Source: Macrostomum hystrix (lineage: Eukaryota; Platyhelminthes; Macrostomidae). From it: a DNA stretch of 64,000 nucleotides. The first letter of the stretch is position 1. Each line of letters begins with the position of its first letter. This document shows positions 22,094 to 35,300 of the stretch, piece by piece. The notes under the pieces were generated by a model that saw only the letters and a list, made by a program, of their open reading frames with translations, ran no database searches and was not told the DNA's origin. The position numbers and the translations under genes were made by a program. The stretch is from contig CATNEN010000003.1 in assembly GCA_950097015.1 (NCBI GenBank), positions 4,318,501 through 4,382,500 on the forward strand. The letters run 5' to 3'.

Positions 22094-25068
22094 ATGCCTG
22101 CAAGTTTTAGTGTTGTGCCAATGCATTTAATTCATGTGCTGGAGGTTATCCTAGGAACAATTTTTTTCTCACTGTTATTCTTTCTGAGTGTTGCTTTTCT
22201 AAAGCGATATAAGAAGAAGCCTATATGGCATGGTCGCCTTCTAACTGACAATGACTGCTATGATATATCCATAAAGTAAGTATTAACGTGCAATCGCTTT
22301 TTTATTGTAGTAACAACTTTACGTTTGTTAACCTGGTAATTTACACTGCCATTTGCATTTTGTTATTAGATATATTGTAAAGTTAAAAATATCGTATTTA
22401 ATCAAAACAAATAATATATTATTTTTTTCCTACTATAAAGTGCACTGTATAGACTATACTAGGGCCTATGTAAATTATTAATAAGTTTTTCTATGGCTGG
22501 CTATTGACACTTCAGTCAATATTCTTAGTATTCAGTTTTTGTCTTCATGATTCTATTACTTTATCTAATTCCATTAGCTAAAAGCTTGTTTTTATTTTAA
22601 AGTTTCTTATTAATTTAGTTGTAAAGATTGATAACCACTTATATTGATCAAGATTTTTTGCGGTTGTATCACTATATTAACAACTTTATATTAGGGCCTA
22701 GACATACACATATTGTAAGCGTTATCTAATGTAGAAAATCATGAATTAAAAATATTTTTTTATAACTAACAAGTATTATCCATTGTCAATACAATGCCTA
22801 TATTTATACAATAATTTTCCTTGTCACTGTTTATTTTTTGCTGCTTGCTCTACAATATTATAAAAACAATACTAACAAATAATTATTACCATTGGCAATA
22901 TATTTCACAGCTTATTAATAAAGCCTATAATGTTAAAATTTAGCATGAAAAAGTCAAATTTAAAACAGATAATCTATATGTTTAGTTTTTACTAAATGAT
23001 ATAATTTTAATATTATTATTTACTCTTTAATATGCTTTTTTGAACAATTACCTTTATTGCGACAAATGTAATTTAATGTACTAAAATATCATATTTGCTT
23101 GTTACATTTGCTTTACAACAACTCAGTTCACTTAGAAAAGTGACAAATGTGTTGCATGGTCATTAATTTGTTATTGGCATGTAACTTTTTCCAAATTATA
23201 TATACTTCTCTTTTATGAATATGAAACTGAACTGTCTAATATACGTAGCATTTGTTGGAGTCTTTATTGGATCTCATGGTACAAAGTGTGTGCAGCAACA
23301 AACATTTTGCAAATATGGTGAGTTGCTTGCTTGTTCAGTACTTAATAAAAAGTATTTACTCCTCTTAGAACTGTGTTGTGTCTATCTATTTTTAATCCTT
23401 TCTTACAAAAAAGCTTTTGTGTAGTGAAGCTTTATTACTACAAGTTTAGCTAGTTATTATATTGGTTAGCAAACATGAGCATTTGTGACTTTATAGTTTT
23501 TTTTAATAAGTTAGGAGCTCATTAGCAAAATATTGTGTAAGTTATACATGTTTCCAAGTAATTTGTATAAGTTGTGAGTGTAAACTATTGTTTCATCTAA
23601 TAGCTGGATGCTATCTGCTTCATTGATGAATTTTGACCATATAAAAGCAAAAAAATTGGAAGTAAAAAATTACATATATTATAATCGCATACATTTTGAA
23701 ACATTTCAATAAAATGCTTTTTAGCTTCAACTTCTTTCCACCTTCTTTTTTATTATCACTAAAGAAAACCAGTTGCACATTAACACATGCTATACCCATG
23801 TATTCAACTTTTTATATGTATACACTTTATTAGACTGCCCATGTTGAGTACCTTTTTAGCACACTCATTTTCTTAGCCGGACAACATGCAAATGTGAGAT
23901 GCTGAACTTATTAACTGAAATATATATTTATAATATATCCAATAGTTTATTTTCTTGCACCACATATGTACATTAGATAATTGGTGTATTATACAAATAA
24001 GCTTATGAAAAGTCTACTTTATCATAACCCTTTTCATTATCCCCATCATTGCAGACTCATTACTCTGCTGTTCTCAATTATGAACTGTGGGATTGGCTTT
24101 GTAGCTATTAATCATTTGCAGAACATGGACATCATGGAAGACAAGTGAGTTCCCGATTCTAAAACACTCCTTGAAGGCTATTTTCTGTCATTTCCTTCCA
24201 TTCCACAGAAAATACCATATAAATTTCCATTTCCAGGTATTGGCTAGTACCAGCTTGGGTGTACTTTAGTGTGGGCTACTATATCTACGATATTGTTATG
24301 AAGCCCTATTGTTTCGGACTTGACGCCAATATAAAAGGTGGTTTGGCTATCACTATAGCATTTAGTCGTAATCAGCCTTTAATGATGCTACACCATGTGC
24401 TTATATTGGTACTTTACTATCCTACTATGATGGTAAGTAGTATAGTACTAACTTTACGAAATTTGTTTAATAAGTATTTCTAAAATATCTTTTTCTTAAA
24501 CAAAACTCGCAGTGGTTTCGCAACGGCAAAGGCGATTTCATAGTGGCTTGCTTCTTCCTAATGGACTTTGCTGTTCCATTTATTCAAGTTCGCCATGTTA
24601 TGTACAGGGTGAGGATTTTTCGTAAACAGATTTAGAGTAACTTTAGAAAAAATTATTTTCTCTAGCGTAGTTATGCTTTCTAAAACTTAGTTTGCGACTC
24701 CTAAACGATTTATTATAGACTTAACTATACGCTTTTAGTTATCTTTTTCTATACATATCGGCAATAAAAATCCACGCATTTCGCTTGTTCAAAAACTCTT
24801 CCAGCTTGGCATGTCAGGCCTGCCTTTGTACCTGTGGAACGGCATTGTCCTTGTAGTGACATTCTTCATGTCGAGAATATTTATTTTGTACTACATATAC
24901 AGAAAGTATGCCGATTATAGAGGAGTACCATTCTTCCAGGGCATGAACTTGTTGCCAACGTCCTGTAATCTAGGCATGCTGTCGCTGCTAATCATGCAAG
25001 GCTATTGGTTCGGCATGATGGCTAAAAAGCTTGCTAAATACTTGCTTTCTCGAGGAAAGACTGAGTAA
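22094..25068 (+). CDS. TLCD3: TLC-domain protein, TLCD3/FAM57 family, copy 1
   Basis: Five exons: 22094-22275, 24055-24144, 24237-24432, 24513-24608 and 24805-25068, all with GT-AG borders and compatible phases, giving 275 residues (human TLCD3A is about 257). It is a multi-pass membrane protein. Family landmarks are an N-terminal membrane helix, YWLVPAWVYFSVGYYIYDI in exon 3, LMMLHHVLIL with the conserved His pair, WFRNGKGDFIVACFF in exon 4, and a last exon with FILYYIYRKYADYRGVPFF. TLCD3 proteins are ER/plasma-membrane proteins linked to ceramide and lipid composition; TLCD3B has been reported to have ceramide synthase activity. The first intron (1.8 kb) is AT-rich and has only a spurious open frame (23215-23424). 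A paralogue with the same exon phases lies just downstream. Confidence 0.9.
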
Positions 25069-25180
25069 ATTTTTTCCCAGTGTTTTTTGCCGCATTGTGA
25101 GCCTCGGTCCTGAAGCAAAATGGAAAATATTGCATAGCCTTTGCGTTATAGTGACAGATTAGTTTTCAATTTTCTGGTAG

Positions 25181-26488
25181 TGGCGTGGGGTTGTTGGTAT
25201 ATCGAGATTGGCTAGCGGAGTGGGGTTGTTCAATCAAGATTGGCTAGCGGAGTGGGGTTGTTCAATCGAGATTGGCTGGCGGTGTGGGGTTGTTCAATCG
25301 AGATTGGCTAGCGGTGTGGGGTTGTTCAATCAAGATTGGCTAGCGGAGTGGGGTTGTTCAATCGAGATTGGCTAGCGGTGTGGGGTTGTTCAATCGAGAT
25401 TGGCTAGCGGAGTGGGGTTGTTCAATCGAGATTGGCTAGCGGTGTGGGGTTGTTCAATCGAGATTGGCTAGCGGTGTGGGGTTGTTCAATCGAGATTGGC
25501 TAGCGGAGTGGGGTTGTTCAATCGAGATTGGCTAGCGGTGTGGGGTTGTTCAATCGAGATTGGCTAGCGGAGTGGGGTTGTTCAATCGAGATTGGCTAGC
25601 GGTGTGGGGTTGTTCAATCGAGATTGGCTAGCGGAGTGGGGTTGTTCAATCAAGATTGGCTAGCGGAGTGGGGTTGTTCAATCGAGATTGGCTAGCGGAG
25701 TGGGGTTGTTCAATCAAGATTGGCTAGCGGAGTGGGGTTGTTCAATCAAGATTGGCTAGCGGAGTGGGGTTGTTCAATCGAGATTGGCTAGCGGTGTGGG
25801 GTTGTTCAATCGAGATTGGCTAGCGGAGTGGGGTCGTTCAATCGAGATTGGCTAGCGGAGTGGGGTTGTTCAATCGAGATTGGCTAGCGGTGTGGGGTTG
25901 TTCAATCGAGATTGGCTAGCGGAGTGGGGTTGTTCAATCGAGATTGGCTAGCGGAGTGGGGTTGTTCAATCGAGATTGGCTAGCGGAGTGGGGTTGTTCA
26001 ATCGAGATTGGCTAGCGGTGTGGGGTTGTTCAATCGAGATTGGCTAGCGGAGTGGGGTTGTTCAATCAAGATTGGCTAGCGGTGTGGGGTTGTTCAATCG
26101 AGATTGGCTAGCGGAGTGGGGTTGTTCAATCGAGATTGGCTAGCGGTGTGGGGTTGTTCAATCGAGATTGGCTAGCGGAGTGGGGTTGTTCAATCGAGAT
26201 TGGCTAGCGGAGTGGGGTTGTTCAATCGAGATTGGCTAGCGGAGTGGGGTTGTTCAATCGAGATTGGCTAGCGGAGTGGGGTTGTTCAATCGAGATTGGC
26301 TAGCGGTGTGGGGTTGTTCAATCGAGATTGGCTAGCGGAGTGGGGTTGTTCAATCAAGATTGGCTAGCGGAGTGGGGTTGTTCAATCGAGATTGGCTAGC
26401 GGAGTGGGGTTGTTCAATCGAGATTGGCTAGCGGTGTGGGGTTGTTCAATCGAGATTGGCTAGCGGAGTGGGGTCGTTCAATCGAGAT
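25181..26488. repeat. 32-bp minisatellite, about 40 copies
   Basis: Unit of 32 bp containing attggctagcggagtggggt and tgttcaatcgag. Two sites vary (gga/ggt, cgag/caag). It starts about 110 bp after the stop codon of TLCD3 copy 1, so it may lie in its 3' flank. Confidence 0.95.
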
Positions 26489-27697
26489 CAAGCGGGAGGT
26501 TGTCAGAAGATAATTAGTGTTGGGGACCAGAATACTTTAAGTTTCAGGACCCTGGCTCGCAGAAGGTGACTAGAAGTTGTTCAAATCATTCTGCCCTTCT
26601 ATTTCTAATTAGATAAAATGCAGCTTTTGAGCTTATTAAGACCTTGAAGGTCAAATTAGGCGACAAGTTAACATTCTCGGTTTTTTAGTTTACAAAATAG
26701 AGCGATTTTTTTACCTGCTTACTGCTTTTGTTGTTTTAATTATTCTTTTGGAATAAATTCTGATGCGATTGACAATAAATCGATAATCATTTTTCGCTTT
26801 TTAAGTACTGTTTTATTTCGTGTGGTAGTGTGCTGTTTTAACAATTCTTTAAATTTAATGTTATGTGTATTTTTTAATTATCATTCGATAAAGTTTAATC
26901 AGTTTTGATTTACTTTTTAATCTCCTTAACTTCTAAAGTGTTCTTTTGGCACTTCAGTCTCGCGCTTGTCACATTATTTTAGATTATCAGCATTCGAGTT
27001 TGTTAAGCAGTTTTTTTGCTGATTCAAAAAAAACTATTTTAGTTTCTGAGAAATTTATACAGAAACTATACTATACTCATTTTAAGTAAGTAGTAAAAAC
27101 GCTTTTGTACACCTTTTTTAATTAGCAAAGAACGCGACATGTCAAATTACGCGTGTTTGTTAAATTATATTCTGTGTTACTTGATTTTACGCATAGATAC
27201 TAGAACCACTAGTCTTTCTAGTATCTATGATTTTACACAGAAACTAAATACTCGTAAATGTTTTAAACGAATATTTTTTTCAACAGACTACTGCTATTTA
27301 AAGCGCTCATAACAATAATCATTACAAGCATTGCTATCCGATTTAGTGACTCGCGTAGTCGCTTTTAATTATAATAAAGACAGAATAATTAATAAATTTA
27401 TTATGATTTTTAATATTTCATTTAACTCACAGAAAAAAGTGTGGTTTGGAAACCAATTTGTGAATGGTATATTCCAGCGCAACTACTAATAGTAAGTCCC
27501 TGTTCTATTCACAACAATATTATAATATTGTATTGTGTATGCGAAATTCGATTTTAATATGCTTTAGAAAATAAGCAGTACTGCATAACATGGCAATTTC
27601 ACAAATTCTTGCGGGTTGCTTACTTGCTTGCCTGCTCCAACTTTTCTCTTACCAATAGCGTAGTTTATATCAGACGTAAATTACTCCTTTAGTCAGG
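26489..27697. other. AT-rich spacer between the TLCD3 copies
   Basis: I see no gene. A 13-15-bp-arm hairpin lies at about 27192-27229. A first exon for TLCD3 copy 2 would be expected somewhere in 25100-28300, but I found no convincing one. Confidence 0.4.
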
Positions 27698-27770
27698 GCC
27701 CGGATAGCTCAGTCGGTAGAGCATCAGACTTTTAATCTGAGGGTCCGGGGTTCGAGTCCCCGTTCGGGCG
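27698..27770 (+). tRNA. tRNA-Lys(UUU)
   Basis: A 73-nt cloverleaf. The 7-bp acceptor pairs gcccgga with ttcgggc; the A box is tagctcagtcgg; the anticodon loop is cttttaa with anticodon TTT; the B box is ggttcgagtcc; the discriminator is G. It is intronless, with no encoded CCA. A run of seven T (27775-27781) just downstream serves as a Pol III terminator. The gene is identical to the one at 36713. Confidence 0.97.
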
Positions 27771-28308
27771 CATATTTTTTTCCACTCATTCTTTTGTTTT
27801 TCGGCTTCTCTTAACTTTCCATTCTGCTTTTTTCGCAACGCTATTATTGAAATCAACTTCTTAACCTTTTGAGCAAAGCAGTCGGGCTATTTGTATGATA
27901 TGTATGTTGCTTATACTTCCGGAATTTCCGTCGAACTCGATGTTTGTTGACTTTTCTCCCTTTTTGACTTGTGAGTTTTGTTATCATGCCGCGCCATTAG
28001 AATCCGCTACATGCAGCTTTACTATCATACTAACTATTTGTATTTTGCCAGCGTTGTGATTTAGTTATAAAATAAAATAAAACTATTTTAAGCGCTTTTT
28101 GCAGTAAAAATTAGATATACTTTAACCATCAGCATGATTTGTGTTTATTATTTTCTATATTTGTTGCCTTTTCTATAAATGTATTTTTCCGAAAGTTTGT
28201 TCACTTGCTTGCTTTTTATTAAGCTTAAGCATAAATTGCTTTTCTTTTACTTAAATTGTTTTGAGTTGCCTATATGTATTGAAAAATATCAATTTTTGTA
28301 TTTTTTAG
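27771..28308. other. AT-rich sequence upstream of TLCD3 copy 2
   Basis: No exon is recognised. It may be intron or promoter of the second TLCD3-like gene. The polypyrimidine tract at about 28292-28306 precedes its first visible exon. Confidence 0.4.
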
Positions 28309-29888
28309 CGTCGTCTCAACCATTCAGGCATGCATCGCCGTTTTAGTTGGCCTGATTATAATGGTAAGCTGTCGTCACGAAATGATTTACGACAGGTAAG
28401 AATCAATTATTTATATCTTGCTAATAAAAAAACTCGCTTTTCGAAAAAAAACTTTCTACTATCAGTAGTGCAAAACGAAACATTTCGACAACTTTTTAGC
28501 CACTGGTTAACGAACACTTACGCCAGATTTGGAGTGCCCTATTTTTACTACGATCTAGTCGTAATGTCTATGGCGCTCTATCTTCGCACTCAGCCTCTGA
28601 AAGATAGGCGCATGTCCTCGAATTGGGGCCAATTAATACCGGCTCTTAAGCTCTTCTGGGCTGAACGTCGGCTGATGTTTCTGCATCATTTTGCGCTGCC
28701 ACTAATGTTTTATCCGTCTCTATTGGTGAGATCGGTTTATTTTAATATTCGAATTAGATTGCTAGCATGTGTCTATGAGGAATTGTTTTGTTATTATTAA
28801 CTACGTAATTCTCTCCAGTACTATCGCAACGGTCTTGGCGACTTTGTTGTCGGCGCTTTCTACGTATTTGAGCTTCCAGTGCCCTACATTCAGATAAGGC
28901 ACATTTTGGCCAAGGTGAGGTTGCTTTAGATATTAATGGAAGTATTATTAATCTTTGTAGGATATTGATACTGTTCATTTTGTACAAATCACCCACAGTT
29001 CATATAATAGACCAGAACAAAATGCTCATTAACGGCAAAAACACTGACCCACGAATTTCAAAATAAGGAGCCACACATGCCAAGAACAAAGACCCTCAAA
29101 TGCCAAAAACAAAGACCTACGCATATCAAATACAAGGAGCTACGCATGCCAAAAACAAAGATCCACACATCCCAGGAACAAAGAATCATAAACGGCAAGA
29201 ACTAATACCCTCAAATGCCAAAAACAAAGACCCACGCATGTCAAAAACAAGGAGCCACGCATGCCAGAAACAAGGACTCATAAACGGAAAAACAAAGACC
29301 CACGCATGTCAAAAACAGTGAGCCACACATGCCAACGCTTAACACAAAACCCACACATGCCAGAAACAAGGATACGGCAGAAACAAAGACCCACGCATGA
29401 AAGAACTAAAAAAACACGTTTTAGGTAGAGAAAAACGACCAGAAAAATGTGCCTGTTACAGTTAAAACCACAATAAAGCAAATAAAGAAATCCCTTATTG
29501 GAGATCTCGGCACTGGCAAAGGTTTTTTTAACCGAACAAAACAATTGAAAACTTTCAGCTGGACAAGAAGGCGTCTCCAGTTTACGTTAGCAACGGCCTA
29601 GTGATGCTAGTCGCCATGCTCGGTGGTCGCATTCTTATCTTCCCCTATCTGTACTATTGCTACGCGCAGTACAGAGGTGTTCCATTCTCTCAGGTGCTGA
29701 GTAAAATACCGATAAAGTGCACAGTGAGCTGCCTGATATTGGGCTCTCTGCAAGTCTACTGGTTCTGCGTCATGCTCAGGGGCACCGTGTCCTATTTTCG
29801 AAAGGTCTTTCGACAGTTTCTCAGCAAAGCCTCTATCGACTCGAGTTCGGCTGCTGCGAATAATAATCTATCGACTCGACAGTCTTAG
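28309..29888 (+). CDS. TLCD3: TLC-domain protein, TLCD3/FAM57 family, copy 2 (5' exon not found)
   Basis: Visible exons: 28309-28395, 28500-28725, 28819-28914 and 29559-29888. Their phases match copy 1 exons 2-5 exactly (first exon enters after one base, exon 3 of copy 1 corresponds to 28500-28725, and the 96-nt exon is identical in length). Landmarks are YDSHW at the exon junction, VPYFYYDLVVM, RLMFLHHFALPL with the His pair, YYRNGLGDFVVGAFY and RILIFPYLYYCYAQYRGVPF, close to vertebrate TLCD3. The first visible exon starts mid-codon, so an upstream exon is required. None is evident nearby, and exon 1 of copy 1 has the right phase to serve. The C-terminus has a Ser-rich tail not seen in copy 1. 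Intron 4 (28915-29558) contains a degenerate minisatellite. Confidence 0.85.
29015..29405. repeat. degenerate minisatellite in TLCD3 copy 2, last intron
   Basis: Loose tandem units of about 20-24 bp built from cacgcatgccaaaaacaaag and gaccca. Copies differ by indels, so this is an older array than its neighbours. Confidence 0.75.
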
Positions 29889-29933
29889 AAAAGGCGAAGA
29901 TTTCTTAAAATAGTCTTAGAAAGGCTTTGGGCG

Positions 29934-30566
29934 AGGATTGTTCCGGCGAGCTTAGGCCAAGGATAGTAGATTAGAGCAGGGATTATAGATTAGGGCGAGG
30001 ATTATAGATTAGGGCGTAGATTGAAGATTAGGGCCAGTATTTTAGATTAGGGCGAGGATTGTAGATTAGGGCGAGGATTATAGATTTGGGTGTAGATTGA
30101 AGATTAGGGCGAGTATTATAGATTAGGGCGAGGATTGCAGATTAGGGCGAGGATTATAGATTAGGGCGAGGATTGTAGATTAGGGCGAGGATTGTAGATT
30201 AGGGCGAGGATTGCAGATTTGGGCGAGGATTGTAGATTAGGGCGAGGATTGTAGATTTGGGCGAGGATTGTAGATTAGGGCGAGGATTGTAGATTAGGGC
30301 GAGGATTGTAGATTTGGGCGAGGATTATAGATTAGGGCGAGGATTGCAGATTAGGGCGAGGATTATAGATTTGGGCGAGGATTGTAGATTAGGGCGAGGA
30401 TTGTAGATTAGGGCGAGGATTGTAGATTAGGGCGAGGATTGTAGATTAGGGCGAGGATTGCAGATTAGGGCGAGGATTATAGATTTGGGCGAGGATTGTA
30501 GATTAGGGCGAGGATTGTAGATTAGGGCGAGGATTGTAGATTAGGGCGAGGATTGTAGATTAGGAT
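29934..30566. repeat. 19-bp minisatellite, about 32 copies
   Basis: Unit attgtagattagggcgagg with variants (attatag, attgcag, atttggg). It starts about 45 bp after the stop of TLCD3 copy 2. Both TLCD3 genes are thus followed closely by an array, of different sequence. Confidence 0.94.
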
Positions 30567-31369
30567 GAATATTGTTGAGCAAAAACTTTACTCGTTCTTG
30601 TGGCGCCTGTTCTAATTAAGGCGATGGTTGTAGTATCAAGTCAAAATATTGTACACCTTGTCGTAACACCGATAGGTTTAACCTAATTAAGGCGACTGCT
30701 AACTGCTAGTTGGAAAGTGTTTTTAGAATGCTTTCTATTTTTAATAGAGATATTTATAATGATTTTGCTTTTGCTACAGTCAGTTAAACAGCTTTGCTCT
30801 TTATTTAAATATAAAAAGTGCCGCACAACTCATTGCACTACTTTTTGTACCATTTGAACAGTAGTAAACGAGGGATTTTTTCATTTAAAAGTTCTCTAAA
30901 ATGGTTTACTTGTTTTCTTGTATTTAGCAGTTTTGATTTATTGTTAGGCAGTCTATTTCTAAAAGCTTTCTAATTTCATTTGATTTTTTAATTTCAATTG
31001 CTTCTTAAGAGAACAAAAAACGACTTAAAATTGTATATTAGCGTACATTGTGCTGCAATAAAATTTCCTAAAGGCCAATTTTTGTTAAATTTGTGTAAAC
31101 ATCGCTAACATCTGGAATTAACCTGCGTGCAAAAAGGTAGGATTTTTTATTGCTTAGCTTCTAATACATTGTAATTAGTTTTCCATTATATTAATTCTGA
31201 TAGGTATGCGAATTTTGCCGCTGATCAGTCGATTGTACATGATCTTTTTATGGTTTTTGTTTTTTCTACTGTTTTTTAATACAAACAGTAAGTTTAAATT
31301 TTGTTTGCTAACATTTTTCTTATACTATTCCATTGAATTTTCTACACTTTTGATAAGCTAAAACTCTAG
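30567..31369. other. AT-rich spacer, nothing recognised
   Basis: No gene, tRNA or tandem repeat is apparent. Confidence 0.5.
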
Positions 31370-31914
31370 GTCAGGATTCAGTTCAGTTTAGGTCAGGATT
31401 CAGTTCAGTTTAGGTGAGCTCAGTTCAGTTTAGGTCAGGATTCAGTTCAGCTTAGGTCAGGATTCAGTTCAGTTTAGGTCAGTATTCAGTTCAGTTTAGG
31501 TCAGGATTCAGTTCAGTTTAGGTCAGTATTCAGTTCAGTTTAGGTCAGGATTCAGTTCAGTTTAGGTCAGTATTCAGTTCAGTTTAGGTCAGGATTCAGT
31601 TCAGTTTAGGTCAGTATTCAGTTCAGTTTAGGTCAGTATTCAGTTCAGTTTAGGTCAGGATTCAGTTCAGTTTAGGTCAGTATTCAGTTCAGTTTAGGTC
31701 AGGATTCAGTCCAGTTTAGGTCAGTATTCAGTTCAGCTTAGGTCAGTATTCAGTTCAGTTTAGGTCAGGACTCAGTTCAGTTAGTTTAGGTCAGATTCAG
31801 TTCAGTTTAGGTCAGGATTCAGTTCAGTTTAGGTCAGATTCAGTTCAGTTTAGGTCAGGATTCAGTTCAGTTTAGGTCAGGATTCAGTTCAGCTTAGGTC
31901 AGCTCAGTTCAGTT
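31370..31914. repeat. 22-bp minisatellite, about 24 copies
   Basis: Unit of 22 bp: aggtcaggattcagttcagt plus tt, with gga/gta alternation and a few shortened units. Confidence 0.94.
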
Positions 31915-32357
31915 GATAGTTGTTCAATAATCCTTGAGTTTTAGCTTATAAAGTTTCCATGGTTTTATGGCGAGACGAAAAATGTATAAACGTTCAAAAA
32001 CATGTACAATGAAGCACCAAGCATTCATTCTATAATAATCCACTGTTTGTGATCTGAAAATGCCGTCCAGAAACTTTTACACCGTCCCCAGTCCCATCGA
32101 TAAAATATTCTTTTTTTTCACAATTTAGGCTCGCACAGCCTGTATAGTCTTTATTTATACCTCATTTGTAAAACAAGTGGATTACTGTGCACCGATTCTA
32201 ATATTGAAATAATCAGTTATTGAAATAAAATATTATTATTAGATCCATTTGCACCAAAAAAAATTATTTATCAGTAACTGTGGCGTTCATCGATCTTGAA
32301 TGTCAGCACAATGATCTCTAACAAATGCACCCTGAAAATTAGTTTCTGTCATTGTTT
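31915..32357. other. spacer, nothing recognised
   Basis: Unique AT-rich sequence between two arrays. No gene is supported. Confidence 0.45.
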
Positions 32358-35300
32358 TCTGGCCCGCTGAAAGACAGGGTTCTAAACCACTGAAAGACAG
32401 GCTTTGTAGACCACTCAAAGACAGGCTTTGTAGACCACTGAAAGACAGGCTTTGTAGACCACTGAAAGACAGGCTTTGCAAACCACTGAAAGACAGGCTT
32501 TGTAGACCACTGAAAGACAGGCTTTGTAGACCACTGAAAGACAGGCTTTGTAGACCACTGAAAGACAGGCTTTGTAGACCACTGAAAGACAGGCTTTGTA
32601 GACCACTGAAAGACAGGCTTTGTAGACCACTGAAAGACAGGCTTTGTAGACCACTGAAAGACAGGCTTTGTAGACCACTGAAAGACAGGCTTTGTAGACC
32701 ACTGAAAGACAGGCTTTGTAGACCACTCAAAGACAGGGTTGTAACCCACTGAAAGACAAGGTTCTAAACCACTGAAAGACAGGCTTTGTAGACCACTCAA
32801 AGACAGGGTTGTAATCCACTGAAAGACAGGGTTGTAATCCACTGAAAGACAGGCTTTGTAGACCACTCAAAGACAGGGTTGTAATCCACTGAAAGACAGG
32901 GTTGTAACCCACTGAAAGACAGGGTTGTAACCCACTGAAAGACAGGGTTGTAACCCACTGAAAGACAGGGTTGTAACCCACTGAAAGACAGTGCTGTAAT
33001 CCACTGAAAGACAGTGCTGTAATCCACTGAAAGACAGGGCTGTAACCCACTGAAAGACAGGGCTGTAACCCACTGAAAGACAGGGCTGTAACCCACTGAA
33101 AGACAGTGCTGTAATCCACTGAAAGACAGTGCTGTAATCCACTGAAAGACAGGGCTGTAACCCACTGAAAGACAGGGCTGTAACCCACTGAAAGACAGTG
33201 CTGTAATCCACAGAAAGACAGGGCTGTAACCCACTGAAAGACAGGGCTGTAACCCACTGAAAGACAGGGTTGTAACCCACTGAAAGACAGGGTTGTAACC
33301 CACTGAAAGATAGGGCTGTAACCCACTGAAAGACAGGGTTGTAACCCACTGAAAGACAGGGTTGTAACCCACTGAAAGACAGGGTTGTAACCCACTGAAA
33401 GATAGGGCTGTAACCCACTGAAAGACAGGGTTGTAACCCACTGAAAGACAGGGTTGTAACCCACTGAAAGACAGGGTTGTAACCCACTGAAAGATAGGGC
33501 TGTAACCCACTGAAAGACAGGGTTGTAACCCACTGAAAGACAGGGTTGTAACCCACTGAAAGACAGGGCTGTAACCCACTGAAAGACAGGGTTGTTACCG
33601 ACTGAAAGATAGGGTTGTAACCCACTGAAAGACAGGGCTGTAACCCACTGAAAGACAGGGCTGTAACCCACTGAAAGACAGGGTTGTAACCCACTGAAAG
33701 ACAGGGTTGTAACCCACTGAAAGACGGCTGTAACCCACTGAAAGACAGGGTTGTAACCCACTGAAAGACAGGGCTGTAACCCACTGAAAGACAGGGTTGT
33801 AACCCACTGAAAGATAGGGCTGTAACCCACTGAAAGACAGGGTTGTAACCCACTGAAAGACAGGGTTGTAACCCACTGAAAGACAGGGTTGTAACCCACT
33901 GAAAGACAGGGTTGTAATCCACTGAAAGACAGGGTTCTAAACCACTGAAAGACAGGCTTTGTAGACCACTGAAAGACAGGGTTGTAATCCACTGAAAGAC
34001 AGGCTTTGTAGACCACTGAAAGACAGGGTTGTAATCCACTGAAAGACAGGGTTCTAAACCACTGAAAGACAGGCTTTGTAGACCACTGAAAGACAGGGTT
34101 GTAATCCACTGAAAGACAGGGTTGTAACCCACTGAAAGACAGGGTTGTAACCCACTGAAAGACAGGGTTGTAACCCACTGAAAGATAGGGCTGTAACCCA
34201 CTGAAAGACAGGGCTGTAACCCACTGAAAGACAGTGCTGTAATCCACTGAAAGACAGTGCTGTAATCCACTGAAAGACAGGGCTGTAACCCACTGAAAGA
34301 CAGTGCTGTAATCCACTGAAAGACAGGGCTGTAACCCACTGAAAGACAGGGTTGTAACCCACTGAAAGACAGGGTTGTAACCCACTGAAAGATAGGGCTG
34401 TAACCCACTGAAAGACAGGGTTGTAACCCACTGAAAGACAGGGTTGTAACCCACTGAAAGACAGGGTTGTAACCCACTGAAAGATAGGGCTGTAACCCAC
34501 TGAAAGACAGGGTTGTAACCCACTGAAAGACAGGGTTGTAACCCACTGAAAGACAGGGTTGTTACCGACTGAAAGATAGGGCTGTAACCCACTGAAAGAC
34601 AGGGTTGTAACCCACTGAAAGACAGGGCTGTAACCCACTGAAAGACAGGGTTGTAACCCACTGAAAGACAGGGTTGTAACCCACTGAAAGACAGGGTTGT
34701 AACCCACTGAAAGATAGGGCTGTAACCCACTGAAAGACAGGGTTGTAACCCACTGAAAGACAGGGTTGTAACCCACTGAAAGACAGGGTTGTAACCCACT
34801 GAAAGACAGGGTTGTTACCGACTGAAAGATAGGGTTGTAACCCACTGAAAGACAGGGCTGTAACCCACTGAAAGACAGGGCTGTAACCCACTGAAAGACA
34901 GGGTTGTAACCCACTGAAAGACAGGGTTGTAACCCACTGAAAGACGGCTGTAACCCACTGAAAGACAGGGTTGTAACCCACTGAAAGACAGGGCTGTAAC
35001 CCACTGAAAGACAGGGTTGTAACCCACTGAAAGATAGGGCTGTAACCCACTGAAAGACAGGGTTGTAACCCACTGAAAGACAGGGTTGTAACCCACTGAA
35101 AGACAGGGTTGTAACCCACTGAAAGACAGGGTTGTAATCCACTGAAAGACAGGGTTCTAAACCACTGAAAGACAGGCTTTGTAGACCACTGAAAGACAGG
35201 GTTGTAATCCACTGAAAGACAGGCTTTGTAGACCACTGAAAGACAGGGTTGTAATCCACTGAAAGACAGGGTTCTAAACCACTGAAAGACAGGCTTTGTA

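Noticed and set aside
23215-23424. Possible small membrane or secreted protein in TLCD3 intron 1
   Set aside because: A 69-codon frame in AT-rich intron with no splice or homology support.
27420-27495. Possible first exon of TLCD3 copy 2 (acceptor-like tcacag to donor gtaagt)
   Set aside because: The frame needed to join 28309 in phase contains a stop, and there is no similarity to the TLCD3 N-terminus.
28330-28800. 156-codon frame starting MHRRFSWPDYNG before TLCD3 copy 2
   Set aside because: Its first part is in the wrong frame; TLCD3 homology requires VVSTIQACIAVLVG in another frame and an intron at 28396-28499. Only the 28500-28725 part is real exon.
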